Positions 1 through 8,790 of a stretch of 64,000 nucleotides of DNA are shown one piece after another. The DNA is taken from NCBI RefSeq assembly GCF_001548095.1, contig NZ_AP014815.1:1177656-1241655 (forward strand), written 5' to 3'. The first letter of the stretch is position 1; the number at the start of each line of letters is the position of its first letter. Below the pieces are notes generated by a model that saw nothing but the letters and a program-made list of their open reading frames with translations, was not told where the DNA came from and ran no database searches. The stretch is from Geminocystis sp. NIES-3708. GTDB lineage: Bacteria; Cyanobacteriota; Cyanobacteriia; Cyanobacteriales; Cyanobacteriaceae. The translations under genes and the position numbers were made by a program.

Positions 1-1152
1 TTGAGGTGATCGATTTTCGATGAAATCCTTAGTTTGTTCAATTTTAGTCAACTCTTGATCAATTAAAATTTTAGCTTCTTCTAATTCTTTTTGCAATGCT
101 TGTAACTGTTCTGTATCTTCAATTTTCCGTTCTTCGATAACAGTTTTAATACCCTGCTGTATAGTATCACGAGTTTCTGTCAATTTGTGCCTAACTTCAG
201 GAATAGAAGATAAAACTTTTCTAACTCTCGTCTCTTCAATTCTCTGATTTAACTTTTCTAAATCTTGAATTTGGGGAAAATCTTTGATATTTAAAGCCAA
301 TAATTCCTTAAAACCTTCAGGAGTTAATTTGAGGTTTTCTAAATCTTGAAAATTCAAATCACCAATGCGAGAATCAACAAAATTAGCCAAATTATTTCTA
401 ATTTCTTCTACTTTTATATCGACAGTTTTTAATTTTTCTAAATCTTGGTTAGTAGTTAGTTTTAAATCCTCAATTTTTGTATCTATTTTTTTTGTAATTT
501 CATCCTTTTTTAACTGTTCATTTTCTTTTGCTATTTTGATTTTTTGATCTAGATTATTAACTAATTCTGTTACTCTTGTATTAGTGCCTTTACTCATTAA
601 ATAATTGAGAGAATTTAAAGCTGAGGGAGTTCGATTAGCTTGTTTACTTAAGTTAATAGTATCACCTAAATTAACGTAATAACCATCAAAAATAAGTCCA
701 AATCTACCTTTCCATGCTTCCACCCTAGCACTGGCAGTAAAGTTTAAAGAGTCTAATATTTGCCCTAAATTCATATCATAATCAACAGTTCTACCTCTAG
801 CTGTAGCTGTGCCGTAAGTGTTTAAGGGTACTGTTACATAGGGTTGAAATTGAAAACGCCATTTATTCGGATCTACGACTGTGGTAATTTCTGAATTTTG
901 GGCTTGAATTTGAGGAAATAAATTATTATTATTTTGATTAAATTGATTGTTTTGAAAAGTATCTAAATTTGGTTTTTTAAGCTGTGATTCTTGAAAATAA
1001 TTCCCTCTCAAATCTTCTGCACAATCACAGCTATTAGAGGGAAATAGATCGTCTTTTTCTTGAAGAGATATAGGTTCAGCAATCGCCTTTAAAGGAGAAC
1101 AAATACTACCGAATGCCAATATAAACATGAAAGATTTTGTGAAAAATAACAT
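1..1152 (-). CDS. Outer-membrane-like protein with long coiled coil (3' part outside window)
   Basis: The frame is open from an ATG at 1152 to base 1 (384 codons) with no stop, so the C-terminus lies outside the window. The first ~27 residues form a signal peptide ending in an Ala-x-Ala-like site (KAIAEP). Residues ~90-190 look like beta-barrel strands (KWRFQFQPYVTVPLNTYG; ASARVEAWKGRFGLIFDGYY), as in cyanobacterial outer-membrane proteins. From ~200 to the window edge the sequence is Lys/Glu/Leu-rich with heptad character, suggesting a long coiled coil interrupting the barrel. It starts 5 bp downstream of the DUF202 gene, so the two are probably cotranscribed. The exact family is not recognised. 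A porin-like or envelope-spanning role is inference. Confidence 0.75.
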   Translation of the reverse strand, partial: MLFFTKSFMFILAFGSICSPLKAIAEPISLQEKDDLFPSNSCDCAEDLRGNYFQESQLKKPNLDTFQNNQFNQNNNNLFPQIQAQNSEITTVVDPNKWRFQFQPYVTVPLNTYGTATARGRTVDYDMNLGQILDSLNFTASARVEAWKGRFGLIFDGYYVNLGDTINLSKQANRTPSALNSLNYLMSKGTNTRVTELVNNLDQKIKIAKENEQLKKDEITKKIDTKIEDLKLTTNQDLEKLKTVDIKVEEIRNNLANFVDSRIGDLNFQDLENLKLTPEGFKELLALNIKDFPQIQDLEKLNQRIEETRVRKVLSSIPEVRHKLTETRDTIQQGIKTVIEERKIEDTEQLQALQKELEEAKILIDQELTKIEQTKDFIENRSPQ

Positions 1153-1157
1153 ACTAT

Positions 1158-1601
1158 TTAAAAATTTAAGGATTTAATTAACACGCCAATAAAGCTAAGT
1201 AAGCCAATCACCAGTAAAGCCACCGCTACAATTTCTGCACTTTGAGAGTTTTCATAAGTATAACGATCGCTTTCAATTTGTTTAAGTACTTTACGATGTT
1301 CTTTCAATCCTAAAGCCAAACCAAACATTCCTACACTGATAAAACAAAGTCCCACAATTACGGAAAATCTGATGGGGTTTAGATGACTAGCAGTATCAAT
1401 TTTTTCAATGGCAGTCGTAATGGTAGGAATACCGAAACCAAAACCGATTAAAGATAAAGAAGTCCGTATCCAAGCCATTAAAGTACGATCTGCTGCGGCA
1501 CGACTGCGATATTTCGCTAATTCAGTACGATCGATCGCCAAATCATCATTAGAAAGTTTTTTCGGTGTCTCTGAGTCTTGAAAAGGTTGATTCATAATCA
1601 T
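1158..1601 (-). CDS. DUF202 family membrane protein (YidH-like)
   Basis: A 147-residue protein. The DUF202 signature is visible at residues ~22-55 (LAIDRTELAKYRSRAAADRT, then LMAWIRTSLSLIGFGFGI), followed by two further hydrophobic segments, giving three membrane helices. The family is common and its function unknown. It lies 22 bp after the DUF1622 gene and 5 bp before the outer-membrane-like gene, which indicates a three-gene envelope unit at the end of the AraC-linked cluster. The start at 1601 has no clear Shine-Dalgarno; the second ATG at 1595 is equally possible. Confidence 0.85.
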   Translation of the reverse strand: MIMNQPFQDSETPKKLSNDDLAIDRTELAKYRSRAAADRTLMAWIRTSLSLIGFGFGIPTITTAIEKIDTASHLNPIRFSVIVGLCFISVGMFGLALGLKEHRKVLKQIESDRYTYENSQSAEIVAVALLVIGLLSFIGVLIKSLNF

Positions 1602-1623
1602 TAGTTTAGGGCAACAATTTGAT

Positions 1624-1974
1624 TTACTTTTCCTTTGTATTGCGTTGAGATTCTAATTCTTTAGTCAGAAAATAATTAAGAAACGTTCGGATTAGTGCAA
1701 CCATTCCTAATTTCCCTAAAGAATCAAAGGTTGAACTTATACTTGTGGAAACAATATCAGCACCTAACTGAAACTCTAACGCTAGTACAAGCCACATTCC
1801 AAATTCTAGGCGTATTTCTGTAAATAAGTTTTTATTACGATCGTATTTTGACCGATAAGCTAATAGTCCAGTTTTTAATACACCTAAAAGGATACAAAAA
1901 ACAGCGATGGCTTCTAATAAAAATTTGAGGAATGTAACAAGGAGTCCTAATCCACTTTCTAAATTTTCCATCAT
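1624..1974 (-). CDS. DUF1622 family membrane protein
   Basis: A 116-residue protein with three or four hydrophobic segments. The central segment reads EIRLEFGMWLVLALEFQLGA, followed by ADIV, which is characteristic of DUF1622, a small membrane family of unknown function. The C-terminal helix (MVALIRTFLNYFL) also fits. It is followed closely by DUF202. A 139-bp gap containing a G/C-rich hairpin repeat separates it from the DUF1254 gene, so transcription may restart or be attenuated here. Either of two adjacent ATGs (1974 or 1971) could be the start. Confidence 0.85.
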   Translation of the reverse strand: MMENLESGLGLLVTFLKFLLEAIAVFCILLGVLKTGLLAYRSKYDRNKNLFTEIRLEFGMWLVLALEFQLGADIVSTSISSTFDSLGKLGMVALIRTFLNYFLTKELESQRNTKEK

Positions 1975-2050
1975 TATTTTAAGTACTTATTACAAGATTG
2001 ATTAAGATCTAAGGTGGTTTCCAAGAAAGAATATACCCATATTCTCAATA

Positions 2051-2085
2051 ATTCCCCCTTTTTTAAGGGGGGTTAGGGGGGTTGT
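2051..2085. repeat. Dispersed palindromic repeat, CCCCCC-TAA-CCCCCC-TT family
   Basis: On the minus strand this reads ACAA, C6, TAA, C6, TT, A6, G5, AAT. The second C-run pairs with the G-run to form a 7-bp stem and small loop (plus strand 2054-2060 with 2065-2071). This arrangement is typical of short intergenic repeats dispersed in cyanobacterial genomes. It lies between DUF1254 and DUF1622 and could act as a weak terminator or RNA-processing site. A related sequence occurs inside ureC at 26632-26667. Confidence 0.65.
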
Positions 2086-2113
2086 ACTTGGTATAATTAT
2101 TGTCAGAAATCAC

Positions 2114-3448
2114 CTAATCTACTTGTTTTACGGCTGGAGGATTCCAAACACCATTAAGCACTGATGACTTAGGTGCATATAAACGCATTGTTACCCCTAA
2201 CACACCCTCCGCAGGAGAAGGCAACCAGTTAGACACTTTATTATCTTCAGGAGATTCATGTTGAATGTATATATCAAGTGAACCATCTGAATTATATTTT
2301 AGAGCATCTCGATCGCCGATAGCAAAACGATCGAGTTTATTCGCTACTTGAAAACCCTCAGCATCATACATGGTAATTGACCAAAAAGCCTCCACAGGGG
2401 GTATTTCATCTTTTTCAAAGTGCAATATATAATTATTTTCACCTTTCATGGGTTTTCCATGATCATCAAAGACATTCATAGGATAAATAGCATCTTCAGG
2501 TTGATTTGCTCCTAATCCCACCATAGCCACGATCGCCCGTTTCAGGTAATAATTGCCGTAAACTCCCATGGTATCAGTGTTCATTTGCCAACCATTTTCA
2601 ATTCGAGCTAAAGTTGGTAACTTCTCCATCATGATTTTCAGTCCACCTACCACCGCCTTTTGTAAACCTGCTTGTACCGCAACAGATACATTATTAAAGT
2701 CAAAACTCTTACCTCGCTCAATACCTATACGTTGCAGACGGGCAATAATTGACCAATCTGTAACTTGAGGGGGATTAATTTTGATCAATTCTGCACCATA
2801 GCTAAAGTATTGACTTGCGGACATACTATTTACCTGTTTGAGGGGATCTGTTTCCATGTCAACCGTAGGATCAATAACTGTTTCCACAGGTTCAATGGTT
2901 TTACCCCACTGAGAAAGAGGAACGATTTTAAAACCATCTTGAATTTCATTTACCGCCGAATAATCCTCAACTCCGTTAGTTTGAATACGCCCTATAATCC
3001 AAATATGAGGAGTAGGAGATTCGATCTTTTCGATCGCTTCTGGTAACTCTCCTGTCCATCCTTGAGGTACGATCGCATATTGTTGTGCTTGAGTGCCAGT
3101 GGTACGTTTACCCGGTACAGCAAAAACATTTGACCACATATCCAACATCGGTAATAGATAGTAACGTCCATTAGTATCAGGAGTTAAGACAATCATCGAT
3201 TCTTTGGTGATGTCAACCCACGCAACGGTATAGAGAGTATCAAAGTTAGGGCGCACTACTGCTCGAAAATTAGCTGGAGGAAATTGTCGCAGATGATGAA
3301 ATGTGTTGACTGGACCAAATCCGGGTTTTTCTCCCGATTTATAGTTAGTACATACCCGTCTTGTGAAGTCCATTGTAATCAACGGATAAAAGTAATGATA
3401 AGCCTCAATACCAATTTCGTAAGCTTCTTGTTCGGTGATGTTGTTCAT
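2114..3448 (-). CDS. DUF1254/DUF1214 domain protein
   Basis: A 444-residue protein. The N-terminal half carries DUF1254 features: an EAYHYFYPL helix, RPNFDTLYTVAWVD, then a strand-rich section with YYLLPMLDMWSNVFAVPG and TTGTQAQQYAIVPQGW. The C-terminal third is the DUF1214 region (AFWSITMYDAEGFQVANKLD, then RFAIGDRD). The family is widespread and its biochemical role is not established. Many relatives are exported, but no signal peptide is visible here, so a cytoplasmic location is likely. It sits in the middle of the minus-strand AraC-linked cluster, 125 bp after a secreted paralog and 139 bp before DUF1622. No obvious Shine-Dalgarno precedes the ATG. Confidence 0.88.
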   Translation of the reverse strand: MNNITEQEAYEIGIEAYHYFYPLITMDFTRRVCTNYKSGEKPGFGPVNTFHHLRQFPPANFRAVVRPNFDTLYTVAWVDITKESMIVLTPDTNGRYYLLPMLDMWSNVFAVPGKRTTGTQAQQYAIVPQGWTGELPEAIEKIESPTPHIWIIGRIQTNGVEDYSAVNEIQDGFKIVPLSQWGKTIEPVETVIDPTVDMETDPLKQVNSMSASQYFSYGAELIKINPPQVTDWSIIARLQRIGIERGKSFDFNNVSVAVQAGLQKAVVGGLKIMMEKLPTLARIENGWQMNTDTMGVYGNYYLKRAIVAMVGLGANQPEDAIYPMNVFDDHGKPMKGENNYILHFEKDEIPPVEAFWSITMYDAEGFQVANKLDRFAIGDRDALKYNSDGSLDIYIQHESPEDNKVSNWLPSPAEGVLGVTMRLYAPKSSVLNGVWNPPAVKQVD

Positions 3449-3573
3449 AGATAATTTAATTTTTATGGTGGATAAAGGTTAAAATCTTGAGACAAATAAC
3501 CTATTTTTTGTTTCTCGCAAAGGTGCAAAGAGAATAACGCAAAAGGTTTTTCTGATGGTTTATACAAAAGTAT

Positions 3574-4230
3574 TTAGTACACTACTATGGGACGGGGTGC
3601 AATATACACTGGAGGTGTATAAACTGGAGTGACAGGTGCATAAACTGGAGCAACAGGATCAACAACAACGGGGGGATTATAATAATAACTACCAGCACCT
3701 GCCATAGCCGCCCCAGCCGCCACACCAGCTCCATACATTCGCCAACGTCCTAAAATGTCGATAAATAAAGATGATTCTTCAAAATTAGCGGGTAATTCTC
3801 CCTGTAAAACCTTCACTTGATAGGAAAGATTGTTATTTTCTAACTTGGGATTAGTTAATTCAATTACTACGCTATTAACCCCTTTTTCTCCAAAAATCGA
3901 TAGTGTGGCGTTAGGTGGATTAGATGCAAAATTATCCGAACCTTGATCCCAATGACTAATAAATTCAGCGTTTTGTACATGGCCAGAAATACGTTCAGGG
4001 CGATCGCTGAAAAAGATAGTCGAACCGACTCCATTGAGATTTAATCTTTTACCATCATAACTACCTTTGACAGAATTTTGCACAAAGAGTAGTTGTACTG
4101 GATCAGAAACTTCTTTGGTTTCAGGGGCTGGTTTTGCCTCAACAGATTTATTAGTAATCAGATTACCTGCGGATAAAGTTAAGGTAAGCATACTAACGGT
4201 AAATAAAGCACAAAGAGATTTTTTGTTCAT
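3574..4230 (-). CDS. Secreted protein of unknown function, paralog A
   Basis: A 218-residue protein with an N-terminal signal peptide (~residues 1-32). The core, ~residues 45-165, matches the protein at 9464-10057: both contain VQL[LM]FVQ, a [SA]DRPxRxxGHV segment, GSDNF followed by PPNATLS, and a hydrophobic [SA]LFID near the end. The C-terminus differs, with a Gly/Ala-rich stretch and a Pro/Val/Tyr-rich tail (APVTPVYTPPVY). The family name is not recognised. The paralogs flank the arylsulfatase/Coq4/DUF2808 genes, so they probably serve the same envelope process. That link is inference from position and shared sequence. Confidence 0.8.
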   Translation of the reverse strand: MNKKSLCALFTVSMLTLTLSAGNLITNKSVEAKPAPETKEVSDPVQLLFVQNSVKGSYDGKRLNLNGVGSTIFFSDRPERISGHVQNAEFISHWDQGSDNFASNPPNATLSIFGEKGVNSVVIELTNPKLENNNLSYQVKVLQGELPANFEESSLFIDILGRWRMYGAGVAAGAAMAGAGSYYYNPPVVVDPVAPVYAPVTPVYTPPVYIAPRPIVVY

Positions 4231-4293
4231 GATTTTAATAATTGAGTAGGGTGGCCAATGCCCACATTAAATTTGGGTACGGTTTTTTCTTAA

Positions 4294-5055
4294 TTAGGCG
4301 ATCGCCTTTTGAAGTTCAGGTCGGCTATACCAACTATAGTCCCCTGTTTTAACGGGTTTAATGTTAAACATTTCCCGCAATTCTTCTAAAGGATGCTCTA
4401 AATGTTCTTCCCACTTAACAGGGAAAAGGGGTTTAGCGATTTCTCCCATTTTCAAGCCAGAAGAAACGAGATCAAAAGCATAAGAGAGGGTTTTGTGTTT
4501 TTCTTCTGGAGGCATCTGTTCGTTATACATTTTGTCATTCATCAAAAATTTGAAAAGAAAAGAGCTTAAATCCAGAAAAATAAACCCCGGATAACCAATT
4601 TGAGCAACTGTTACGGAAATAACCCCTAATTCCCCCATATCATCAAGACTATAACCTGTCAAAATATGATGAATGTCATGGGTTTTATAGACTCGAAAGG
4701 TAACATAATCAGCATCGGTTTCAAATGTTTCGGGAATACGATAAAATTGAGGGTCATAACCAAGAGTACTCATAACCGTAGCATAAGTCCAACCTAAAGA
4801 ACCTTTGGGCATTTTTAACATCTCATTGAGATCGTAAAGAGGACCAACATATTTTTCCTTAAGCATTTGAAGGCAAGATGGTTCTTTCTCAATCGCTTGT
4901 AAACACACTTTCATGGGACGACTATTGTGCAATCTTTCGCTTAAATCAAAAGCATTATTAACATCTTTCCCCGAACCAGCGGCAAGATCAACCAGTTCCA
5001 AAAATTGATTAAGATTATCAGAATTACTCATTTGATTGATATATTTAAAACCCAT
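4294..5055 (-). CDS. Coq4-like protein
   Basis: A 253-residue protein with the Coq4 hallmark HDxxH-(11 residues)-E, read here as HDIHHILTGYSLDDMGE. Other family-like parts are a helical N-terminus and VGPLYDLNEMLKMPKGSLG. In ubiquinone-making organisms Coq4 binds a divalent metal through this motif and serves the quinone-synthesis complex. Cyanobacteria make plastoquinone instead, so the role here is open. A Shine-Dalgarno-like GGGAGA precedes the ATG at 5055. The gene lies between arylsulfatase (122 bp upstream in transcription) and secreted paralog A (63 bp downstream). Family assignment is firm; substrate and pathway are unknown. Confidence 0.85.
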   Translation of the reverse strand: MGFKYINQMSNSDNLNQFLELVDLAAGSGKDVNNAFDLSERLHNSRPMKVCLQAIEKEPSCLQMLKEKYVGPLYDLNEMLKMPKGSLGWTYATVMSTLGYDPQFYRIPETFETDADYVTFRVYKTHDIHHILTGYSLDDMGELGVISVTVAQIGYPGFIFLDLSSFLFKFLMNDKMYNEQMPPEEKHKTLSYAFDLVSSGLKMGEIAKPLFPVKWEEHLEHPLEELREMFNIKPVKTGDYSWYSRPELQKAIA

Positions 5056-5177
5056 AGCAGAGATTCTCCCGTTTTGATTTTTTAATAATTTAGATCTTTT
5101 AGAGTCAATTTTAAATTTATAGGTTAAGACTGACAGAAACCTCTTGATTCCTCCCCGTTTGGAGTAAAAAAACTAAA

Positions 5178-7736
5178 CTATTCAGAAACTTTATTATTTC
5201 TCTGGGCTTGTTTTAGTTTCTCTATATCTTGAGGGCTTAATTGAGGACGATCGATCGTCAAAGTCAACTTATCGAGATTACCGTTAAATTGAAAAGGCAC
5301 TTGATAATCGGCATCATCAACAGGTGTACCCGTATCAGCACCAACATCGAAGTTTTCATCCCATTGCAAAATAAGAGGTAAGGTTTTCGCCATTTTTTGG
5401 GTAGCCACTACATTACCATCAACTTTGAGAACCCCAGTACCACTGCGTCCAATACCGCTTAAATCATTGAAGGCAAGAGTACCCATACCTAAACCATCAT
5501 ATTTAAAGTCAAATTCTACGGTATGTTTACCTGAAGATATGGTTTGTAGCCCTTCCCAACGGATTCTTTCTAAGTCCACCAAATTCCAGACAAAAACAGG
5601 TTTTCCTTTGAGCAGATAAAAACCATAACCGCCAAAACGTCCCCCTTGAGTAGCAATCATACCGTTTCCTCCGTCTTGAGATACTTCAACTTCGGCTTTA
5701 AAGTTATAGGAGGTGTTTAAAAGATTTGGTGCATCACCGTTGGGTATGCCTGTTAATTCTCCTCGATAGGTAAACACATTACGTCCAGCGGTAAGACTAG
5801 GGCGAGGGGTAATTAAACGAGGGGTTACAGAACCATCAAGGGGTAAAACCTGATATTTATTGGCTTCCGTCCAAAATAAATCCTGTAATTCTTTCAATTT
5901 TTGGGGATTTTGATCCGCAATATTGTTAGATTGTGTCCAATCTTTAGTTAAATCGTACAATTCCCATGGTGATGATGCTGGATCAAGATTTCCCAAACCT
6001 CCTGTTACCCAAGGAGGACGCACAACCTTAGTACTGGCGATCCAACCTTCATCATAAAGGGCATGATCTCCAAACATCTCAAAATACTGAGTTTTATGGG
6101 TAGATGGTGAAGAAGCATTCTTAGCGTCAAAGGTATAGGCTAAACTTACTCCTTCTATGGGTTTTTGTTCAATACCATCAACGATTTTTGGTTGAGGAAT
6201 ACCTGTTACTTCTAAGATTGTGGGAACTATATCGATGACATGATGGAATTGATTACGAATACCGCCTTTGTCTTTAATGACTTTGGGATAAGAAATCGCC
6301 ATACCTTGACGCACTCCGCCCAAATGAGAGGCAACCTGTTTTGTCCAAGAAAAAGGAGTATCAAATGCCCACGTCCAAGGTACAGCCATGTGACCATAGG
6401 TTTGATCCGTTCCCCACACGTCATAGAAATTTTTGAGTTGTACTTCTACAGGAACTTCTACCCCGTTAAACATTGCCACTTCGTTGGGAGTACCCATCAT
6501 CGTACCTTCTGCACTGCTTCCATTATCCCCACTAATATAAATAACGACGGTGTTATCTAGTTTACCGATGTCGTCCACTGCTTGAATAACCCGCCCAATT
6601 TCGTGATCAGTGTAAGCTAAATAGGCGGCATAAACTTCCACTTGGCGAATAAACATTTTTTGTTCATCGGGGGTGAGATCTTCCCATTTTTTGAGTAAAT
6701 CATCGGGCCAAGGGGTTAATTTTGCGTCCGCAGGAATAACACCTAATTTCTTTTGATTGGCAAAAATTTCTTCTCTTAAAGCGTTCCAACCTTGATCAAA
6801 GAGGTGCATATTATGGATCTTCTCTACCCATTCTTTGGTGGGATGGTGAGGAGCATGAGTACCGCCGGGAGCATATTTAATGAAAAAGGGTTGATTAGGA
6901 TCTAAACTGTTAACACGATTAACATATTCGATCGCATCGTCTGCCATAGCTGTAGTTAAATTCCAATCTTTTTTACCAACATAAGGCTGAATAGGAGTAG
7001 TATTAAGGAATAAATTAGGTTGCCATTGACTGGTATCACCACCGACAAAACCATAAAAGTAATCAAAGCCCATACCGATAGGCCACTGATCAAAAGGACC
7101 ATTCTGACTAGCTTGAAAGGCAGGAGTGTTATGATCTTTTCCAAACCATGAGGTAACATAACCGTTATCTTTGAGGATTTTACCCACCGTTGCCTTATCC
7201 TTAGTAATAATGCTGTCATAACCCGGATAACCTGTCGCCATTTCGGAAATAACACCAAATCCTGCTGAATGATGATTTCTTCCTGTAATTAAAGCCGCTC
7301 TGGTGGGAGAACAAAGGGCGGTAGAATGAAAGTTAGTGTATCTTAAGCCATTATTTGCCACTCGATCAAGCGTAGGAGTAGGAATAACACCGCCAAAGGT
7401 AGAGGGTGCACCAAAACCCACATCATCGGTAATAATTAACAAGACGTTTGGGGCATCTTTCGGAGGTTGAATACGGGGTTGCCAATAAGGTTTAGAATCT
7501 GAGACATTACGGTTAATAACTCCCCCAAAAGGTTGCTCAGGAGATGGAAGTTGATCCCCTTTAATATTGATAACGGCACTAGGAGATCCAGCCGTACCTC
7601 GAATTTGTTGAGCGATCGCAGGGGCAAATAATACTCCTGAACCCATTACCATAATGAAAACCAATATTCCTGCGGATATAAGCTTAAAATTGCTCGGAAA
7701 TACCCTGTTAAGAAAAGATTTGAAACGTGTAAACAT
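5178..7736 (-). CDS. Arylsulfatase (sulfatase family, exported)
   Basis: An 852-residue sulfatase when started at the ATG at 7736. An upstream in-frame ATG at 7808 would add 24 residues and overlap the preceding gene, so 7736 is preferred. A signal peptide ends near PAIAQQ. Catalytic features are present: PNVLLIITDDVGFG with the metal-binding Asp pair, and the CSPTR motif whose Cys (residue 142) is converted to formylglycine in active sulfatases. SGDNGSSAEG is a further metal-site segment. A C-terminal beta-rich domain of ~200 residues follows. The enzyme would release sulfate from sulfate esters in the periplasm. No formylglycine-generating enzyme is encoded in this window. Substrate is unknown. 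Confidence 0.93.
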   Translation of the reverse strand: MFTRFKSFLNRVFPSNFKLISAGILVFIMVMGSGVLFAPAIAQQIRGTAGSPSAVINIKGDQLPSPEQPFGGVINRNVSDSKPYWQPRIQPPKDAPNVLLIITDDVGFGAPSTFGGVIPTPTLDRVANNGLRYTNFHSTALCSPTRAALITGRNHHSAGFGVISEMATGYPGYDSIITKDKATVGKILKDNGYVTSWFGKDHNTPAFQASQNGPFDQWPIGMGFDYFYGFVGGDTSQWQPNLFLNTTPIQPYVGKKDWNLTTAMADDAIEYVNRVNSLDPNQPFFIKYAPGGTHAPHHPTKEWVEKIHNMHLFDQGWNALREEIFANQKKLGVIPADAKLTPWPDDLLKKWEDLTPDEQKMFIRQVEVYAAYLAYTDHEIGRVIQAVDDIGKLDNTVVIYISGDNGSSAEGTMMGTPNEVAMFNGVEVPVEVQLKNFYDVWGTDQTYGHMAVPWTWAFDTPFSWTKQVASHLGGVRQGMAISYPKVIKDKGGIRNQFHHVIDIVPTILEVTGIPQPKIVDGIEQKPIEGVSLAYTFDAKNASSPSTHKTQYFEMFGDHALYDEGWIASTKVVRPPWVTGGLGNLDPASSPWELYDLTKDWTQSNNIADQNPQKLKELQDLFWTEANKYQVLPLDGSVTPRLITPRPSLTAGRNVFTYRGELTGIPNGDAPNLLNTSYNFKAEVEVSQDGGNGMIATQGGRFGGYGFYLLKGKPVFVWNLVDLERIRWEGLQTISSGKHTVEFDFKYDGLGMGTLAFNDLSGIGRSGTGVLKVDGNVVATQKMAKTLPLILQWDENFDVGADTGTPVDDADYQVPFQFNGNLDKLTLTIDRPQLSPQDIEKLKQAQRNNKVSE

Positions 7737-7752
7737 GATTTTGCTAAGTTGT

Positions 7753-8214
7753 TTAATTCCAAAATGGGTTGGTTTGATCGATCGTACAAGCCATACTTTG
7801 ATTTTCAAAGGTGTTAATCCAATTTTTCATTGATGATTTACCCTCATTACCTTTTATCCAAGTAACAGTAATCAGGTTAATGGTATTTTCATTGGATTCA
7901 CAGGAAAACTGGACGGCATTATCAGAAATATTTATTAATTGTTCTTGACATTGCCATTGATTAGTCTCCATCTCCATGATTTGTTGCCAATTTGTTACCA
8001 TTTTCACTTCCACTAAAATCTCTTGATTTCCTTGACTACAAGACCAAGTTTTCATTTGTTCTGTATTATTCGGTAAATCATCCACATCTGCGGAAATTTT
8101 CGAGGGTGTTTGAGCTTTAAGGGGATTTAAGATTAAATTACCCCATACAACGCTTAATAACATAGCAATTCCTAAATGACGTTGGGTACTCGTAAATACT
8201 TTTAAATTCATCAT
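7753..8214 (-). CDS. Secreted hypothetical protein
   Basis: A 153-residue protein with an N-terminal signal peptide (to about ...NPLKAQT). The mature part contains four cysteines (WSCSQ, WQCQE, FSCES, MACTID), which could form two disulfides in the periplasm. No domain is recognised. It ends 16 bp before the arylsulfatase start and begins 15 bp after the DUF2808 gene, so all three are almost certainly one transcript. A periplasmic role with the sulfatase, as partner or sensor, is inference from position only. Confidence 0.75.
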   Translation of the reverse strand: MMNLKVFTSTQRHLGIAMLLSVVWGNLILNPLKAQTPSKISADVDDLPNNTEQMKTWSCSQGNQEILVEVKMVTNWQQIMEMETNQWQCQEQLINISDNAVQFSCESNENTINLITVTWIKGNEGKSSMKNWINTFENQSMACTIDQTNPFWN

Positions 8215-8229
8215 GTAAATATCTTTTAA

Positions 8230-8790
8230 CTAAAACAATCGATAAAAGCTCAATCTTCCAACTCCCATGGGTAAACCAGTGGCATTATCTCCAGCAGGAA
8301 AAGCGGTTACGCTATACAGATAAGTGTCATCATCCGGTGGATTTCGGAAGGCTTCAAGACGAACACTGAAAGTCGTTCCGGGTGGTACTGGGGGATCAAA
8401 AACCACCGTTACTGCTTGAGTTTGCGGCTCTTGAGTAGTTTGGATAGTAAGGGGTTTACCGACATTTCCTTGAGTACCAATAAAAGCATACGTACTCGAT
8501 ATATTGACGGGAATGACATTAACGTTTTGTTGTTGTTGTATCGTTACTTTTCCTAAAGATTCGATCGAATTATTAGGTAGATGAAAGGTGAAATAATAAT
8601 GAGCATTAGGCCAGTTTATGGTGGGATCAGGGGTTTGCGCACCTACAAAAACGGGGGGTTGCCCAGTGAAAAAATTAGGATTATCAGTCTGTTGAGCATA
8701 AGTAGATGGACTAAAAAAAAGGCCACTTGTACTTAATAAAAAAGGTGAAATCAGTTTAACTATTTTCATAGATTTTATTTTTGTCATCAT
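8230..8790 (-). CDS. DUF2808 family secreted protein
   Basis: A cyanobacterial DUF2808 protein. A signal peptide ends near STYAQQ, followed by the family pattern WPNAHYYFTFHLP, SLGKVTI, then a beta-rich section with DPPVPPGTTFSVRLEAFRNP and a conserved C-terminus (GVGRLSFYRLF). The chosen start at 8790 has AGAAGG about 7 bases upstream. A start at 8769 (MKIVKLIS) is possible and would give a shorter signal peptide. An 8823 start is less likely because it extends further into the upstream gene. With the 8790 start it overlaps the membrane protein gene by 35 bp, suggesting translational coupling. Function is unknown; the location is probably periplasm or outer membrane. Confidence 0.82.
   Translation of the reverse strand: MMTKIKSMKIVKLISPFLLSTSGLFFSPSTYAQQTDNPNFFTGQPPVFVGAQTPDPTINWPNAHYYFTFHLPNNSIESLGKVTIQQQQNVNVIPVNISSTYAFIGTQGNVGKPLTIQTTQEPQTQAVTVVFDPPVPPGTTFSVRLEAFRNPPDDDTYLYSVTAFPAGDNATGLPMGVGRLSFYRLF

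Noticed and set aside
365-547. A 60-codon hydrophobic plus-strand frame
   Set aside because: It lies opposite the open coding frame of the outer-membrane-like gene and reflects its Lys/Glu-rich codons.
4248-4265. GTGGCCAATGCCCAC near the start of paralog A
   Set aside because: It resembles a common cyanobacterial GTGGGCAATGCCCAC intergenic palindrome, but a base change breaks the pairing and no function can be argued.
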